DNA from: Syntrophobacterales bacterium
GTDB lineage: Bacteria > Desulfobacterota > Desulfobaccia > Desulfobaccales > 0-14-0-80-60-11
Direction: 5' to 3'
DNA: 7,612 nucleotides
NCBI GenBank assembly: GCA_020052215.1
Contig: JAGVPN010000262.1
Coordinates: forward strand, 1-7,612
In this document: piece by piece, positions 5,772 through 7,612 of the stretch
Layout of the letters: the number at the start of each line of letters is the position of its first letter
How positions within the stretch are numbered: the stretch's first letter is position 1
Position numbers and translations under genes: made by a program
Notes under the pieces: model-generated
The model's input: the letters and a program-made list of their open reading frames with translations, nothing else
Database searches by the model: none
What the model was told of the DNA's origin: nothing

Positions 5772-6767
5772 TCAGTAAACCAGCTTGGGGGGGGTGGAGG
5801 TGCTGGGAGAGTCGCGGGGAGGGCGTCCGGTGCCGACGGCATTAGTAATTTCAAAATCCTTGTCAAAATGCCCCTGGATGTATTTCCCGGGCTGGCTCAC
5901 GGCTTCAATTTTAAAGGCGACAAAGCCCAGAATCCGTTCAGTGCCGCTGGCTAGACTGGCGACTAACGGAATTACCACCGTTTGCCCCACATGAGACGCG
6001 GCGTCGCCGTAATTGGAGGCCACCACTCCGGTTTGGATATAGATGTTGTTATTGACATTCAGGACGGTGGGATTGCCTTTGGTAATCAAACCCTTAATGT
6101 ACGAGGCGGATTGGTTATTCACCTTGAATGAGGTCCACTGGCCGTTGGAAGACCCGGAGCCGATTCGAAAAGATATGGGAGGATTTCGAGTCCAATACTG
6201 GTTGACGATGGACTGGGCCGCGGCCAGGGGAAAGACGGCGCCCACGGGCATGCCGCTGGGAAAGGAGATCATCGCCACCGCCTGGCCCGACAGGTCAAAG
6301 GTTTGGACCCCGAAGATGGGGGCAAACATCATCTGGAGGGGGCCGCCGTTTTGCCCGGCGCTTTTAGCGATCTGCACATGGACGGCCGGGACGTCGCGGG
6401 CGGTGGGATTGATGCCCGACGACTGGAGGGGCAGGGTTTTGACGGTCAGACTCCAATAACCATAGTTTACCGTGCAATCGGTGAGCAGTTGGGTGTTGAC
6501 CCGGTTGAGGAGAACGGTCTGGGTGGCCGCTGATTGGGCCTGGGTCCAATTGGGGGTCGCCGGGGTGCCGGTATAGGGCACTAACGCCCTGGCCCCGGCC
6601 AGGGCCCCGGCTTCGGCGGCCTTTTTCAGCTCGCTTTGCACCCAGGCCATGTGCCCGTAATCGATGCCCAGGGCGGCGGCGGACAACAGGAGGGTCAGGA
6701 GCATGACCACCATCACCGCCATGGCCCCGGAACAGTCGGAAATGAAGGTTTGCAATCTCTTTTTCAC
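5772..6767 (-). CDS. TadG-like Flp pilus/Tad locus membrane protein (downstream paralog)
   Basis: At 331 residues, this has the Tad/TadG-like N-terminal pattern: a short basic start (MKKRLQTFISDCSG), a membrane helix at 14-34, then GIDYGHMAWVQSELKKAAEA and GALAGARALV at 35-63, the signature of proteins tied to Tad (Flp) pilus assembly and secretion. The remainder is predicted to lie outside the inner membrane. It contains VNYGYWSL, PAVHVQIAKSAGQNGGPLQM, FAPIFGVQTFDLSGQAVAMI, then a second module ending in ILGFVAFKIEAVSQPGKYIQGHFDKDFEI (279-307). It finishes in a Pro/Ser/Thr-rich tail with PPKLVY. The start is GTG at 6767, only 3 bases after the stop of the upstream paralog, with no strong ribosome binding site, so translation is probably coupled. 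It is part of a tandem duplicate pair. No TadA ATPase, RcpA secretin or prepilin is in view, so assignment to a full Tad system is inferred. Confidence 0.8.
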   Translation of the reverse strand: MKKRLQTFISDCSGAMAVMVVMLLTLLLSAAALGIDYGHMAWVQSELKKAAEAGALAGARALVPYTGTPATPNWTQAQSAATQTVLLNRVNTQLLTDCTVNYGYWSLTVKTLPLQSSGINPTARDVPAVHVQIAKSAGQNGGPLQMMFAPIFGVQTFDLSGQAVAMISFPSGMPVGAVFPLAAAQSIVNQYWTRNPPISFRIGSGSSNGQWTSFKVNNQSASYIKGLITKGNPTVLNVNNNIYIQTGVVASNYGDAASHVGQTVVIPLVASLASGTERILGFVAFKIEAVSQPGKYIQGHFDKDFEITNAVGTGRPPRDSPSTSTPPKLVY

Positions 6768-6770
6768 GGT

Positions 6771-7612
6771 TCAGTAAACCAGCTTCGGAGGGCTGGGGGT
6801 GCTTGGAATGGTGGGATTTGGGGGGCCGACACCTTGGGGATTGGTAATGACATATTCCTTGTCAAAATACCCCTCGATATACTGACCGCCTTGAGAGTAG
6901 CCGGTGATGCGAAAGGCGATAAACCCTAATATCGGCGCTGAAGTATCGGCTATCAAGGTGGCGGGATCGACTATCGGCAGCACCACGGTCTGATTGAGAA
7001 ATTGCCCCATTTGATTCGGCCCGTAATTGACCGCTCTAACCCCCGGTTGGAGATGGATACTGTCACCGATGTACAGGGGGTCTGGGTTGCCCTGGTTAAT
7101 CAGTTGCTTGGTGTAAGCTTCGGAATTGTCAGCCACCTTGAAGGAGCTCCACATGGTATCGTCGGCTTGACTGCCATCGCCGAGTTTGAATTGGAAAGGT
7201 TGGCCAGGATTAAGAGGATCGAAGCTATTCCAGTAATTATTTACAATGGTTTTGGTCGCAACCATGGGTTTAAGGGTGCCTGGTCCCACGCCTGTGGGGA
7301 AGGAAATCACCGCCACCGCCCGGGCGCTGAGGTCCTTGGTGGGCATTCCGAGGATCGGGGCGAAAAACATCTGGACCGGCCCGCCGTTTTGCCCCGCCGC
7401 CTTGGCTATGCTCACCTGGACGGCCGGCAGGTCTGAAGCGGTGGGGATGATGCCGGACGACTGGATGGTCCTGGTTATCAGGTTCCAGTAGCCGTACTGC
7501 ACCTGGCAATCGGTGAGTATCTGATTTTCGGCGCGATTAAGCAGCACCGTTTGGCTGGCCTTAATCTGGCCCGCAATCCAGTCGGGGGTTGAGGGGGCGC
7601 CCACGTAGGGCA
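6771..7612 (-). CDS. TadG-like Flp pilus/Tad locus membrane protein (upstream paralog, 5' end outside window)
   Basis: The frame runs off the right edge of the window, so the N-terminus with the expected Tad membrane helix is not seen. The visible part begins PYVGAPSTPDWIAG, which lines up with PYTGTPATPNWTQA in the downstream paralog, so about 64 residues should lie beyond the edge. A GTG at 7602-7604 is internal and not a likely start. The two proteins match motif by motif: QTVLLNR, LTDC, YGYW, IAK-AGQNGGP-QM, FAPI-G, DLS--AVA-ISFP, IVN-YW, SFKV, ILGF-AF-I, YI-G-FDK, and the C-terminal PPKLVY. It ends at the TGA at 6771-6773. Likely an exported, membrane-anchored component related to Tad pilus assembly; the exact role is unknown. 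Confidence 0.78.
   Translation of the reverse strand, partial: PYVGAPSTPDWIAGQIKASQTVLLNRAENQILTDCQVQYGYWNLITRTIQSSGIIPTASDLPAVQVSIAKAAGQNGGPVQMFFAPILGMPTKDLSARAVAVISFPTGVGPGTLKPMVATKTIVNNYWNSFDPLNPGQPFQFKLGDGSQADDTMWSSFKVADNSEAYTKQLINQGNPDPLYIGDSIHLQPGVRAVNYGPNQMGQFLNQTVVLPIVDPATLIADTSAPILGFIAFRITGYSQGGQYIEGYFDKEYVITNPQGVGPPNPTIPSTPSPPKLVY

Overview
The window is high-GC bacterial DNA with one clearly AT-richer block in the middle. The gene set is that of a Gram-negative (diderm) bacterium: a Mla-type lipid transport operon with an auxiliary lipoprotein, and Tad/Flp-pilus TadG-like proteins. The codon style (strong preference for C/G in third position) and the short C-run/G-run hairpin elements would fit a Desulfobacterota (former Deltaproteobacteria) genome. 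That lineage assignment is an impression from the sequence, not a proven result.

Positions 1-495 hold the 3' part of a lipoprotein with a Cache/PDC-like sensory fold; its start lies before the window. Positions 592-4117 form a compact four-gene operon on the + strand: a STAS-MlaE fusion permease, the MlaF ATPase, the MlaD MCE-domain substrate-binding protein with a long helical tail, and an ABC-transport auxiliary lipoprotein. The genes abut or overlap by a few bases. Together they should form an inner-membrane ABC complex that moves phospholipid or another lipid between the inner and outer membranes. No mlaC or mlaA is present in the window.

Positions 4150-5685 are the most unusual part. 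Two copies of a ~170-bp MITE-like element lie in the same orientation. They have imperfect terminal inverted repeats and internal hairpins. They bracket a single AT-rich gene (4341-5504) for a membrane-anchored SGNH/GDSL-hydrolase-like protein. In that protein the expected nucleophile motif GDSFT reads GAAFA, so it looks like a catalytically dead member of the family or one with a changed function. The layout suggests acquired DNA between the mla operon and the next locus.

Positions 5772-7612 are on the - strand and hold two tandem paralogous TadG-like genes. The upstream one is cut by the window end. They share most of their sequence pattern and an identical C-terminal PPKLVY tail. They are probably co-translated and converge on the MITE-bracketed gene. 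No tRNA, rRNA, CRISPR array or transposase gene was seen.
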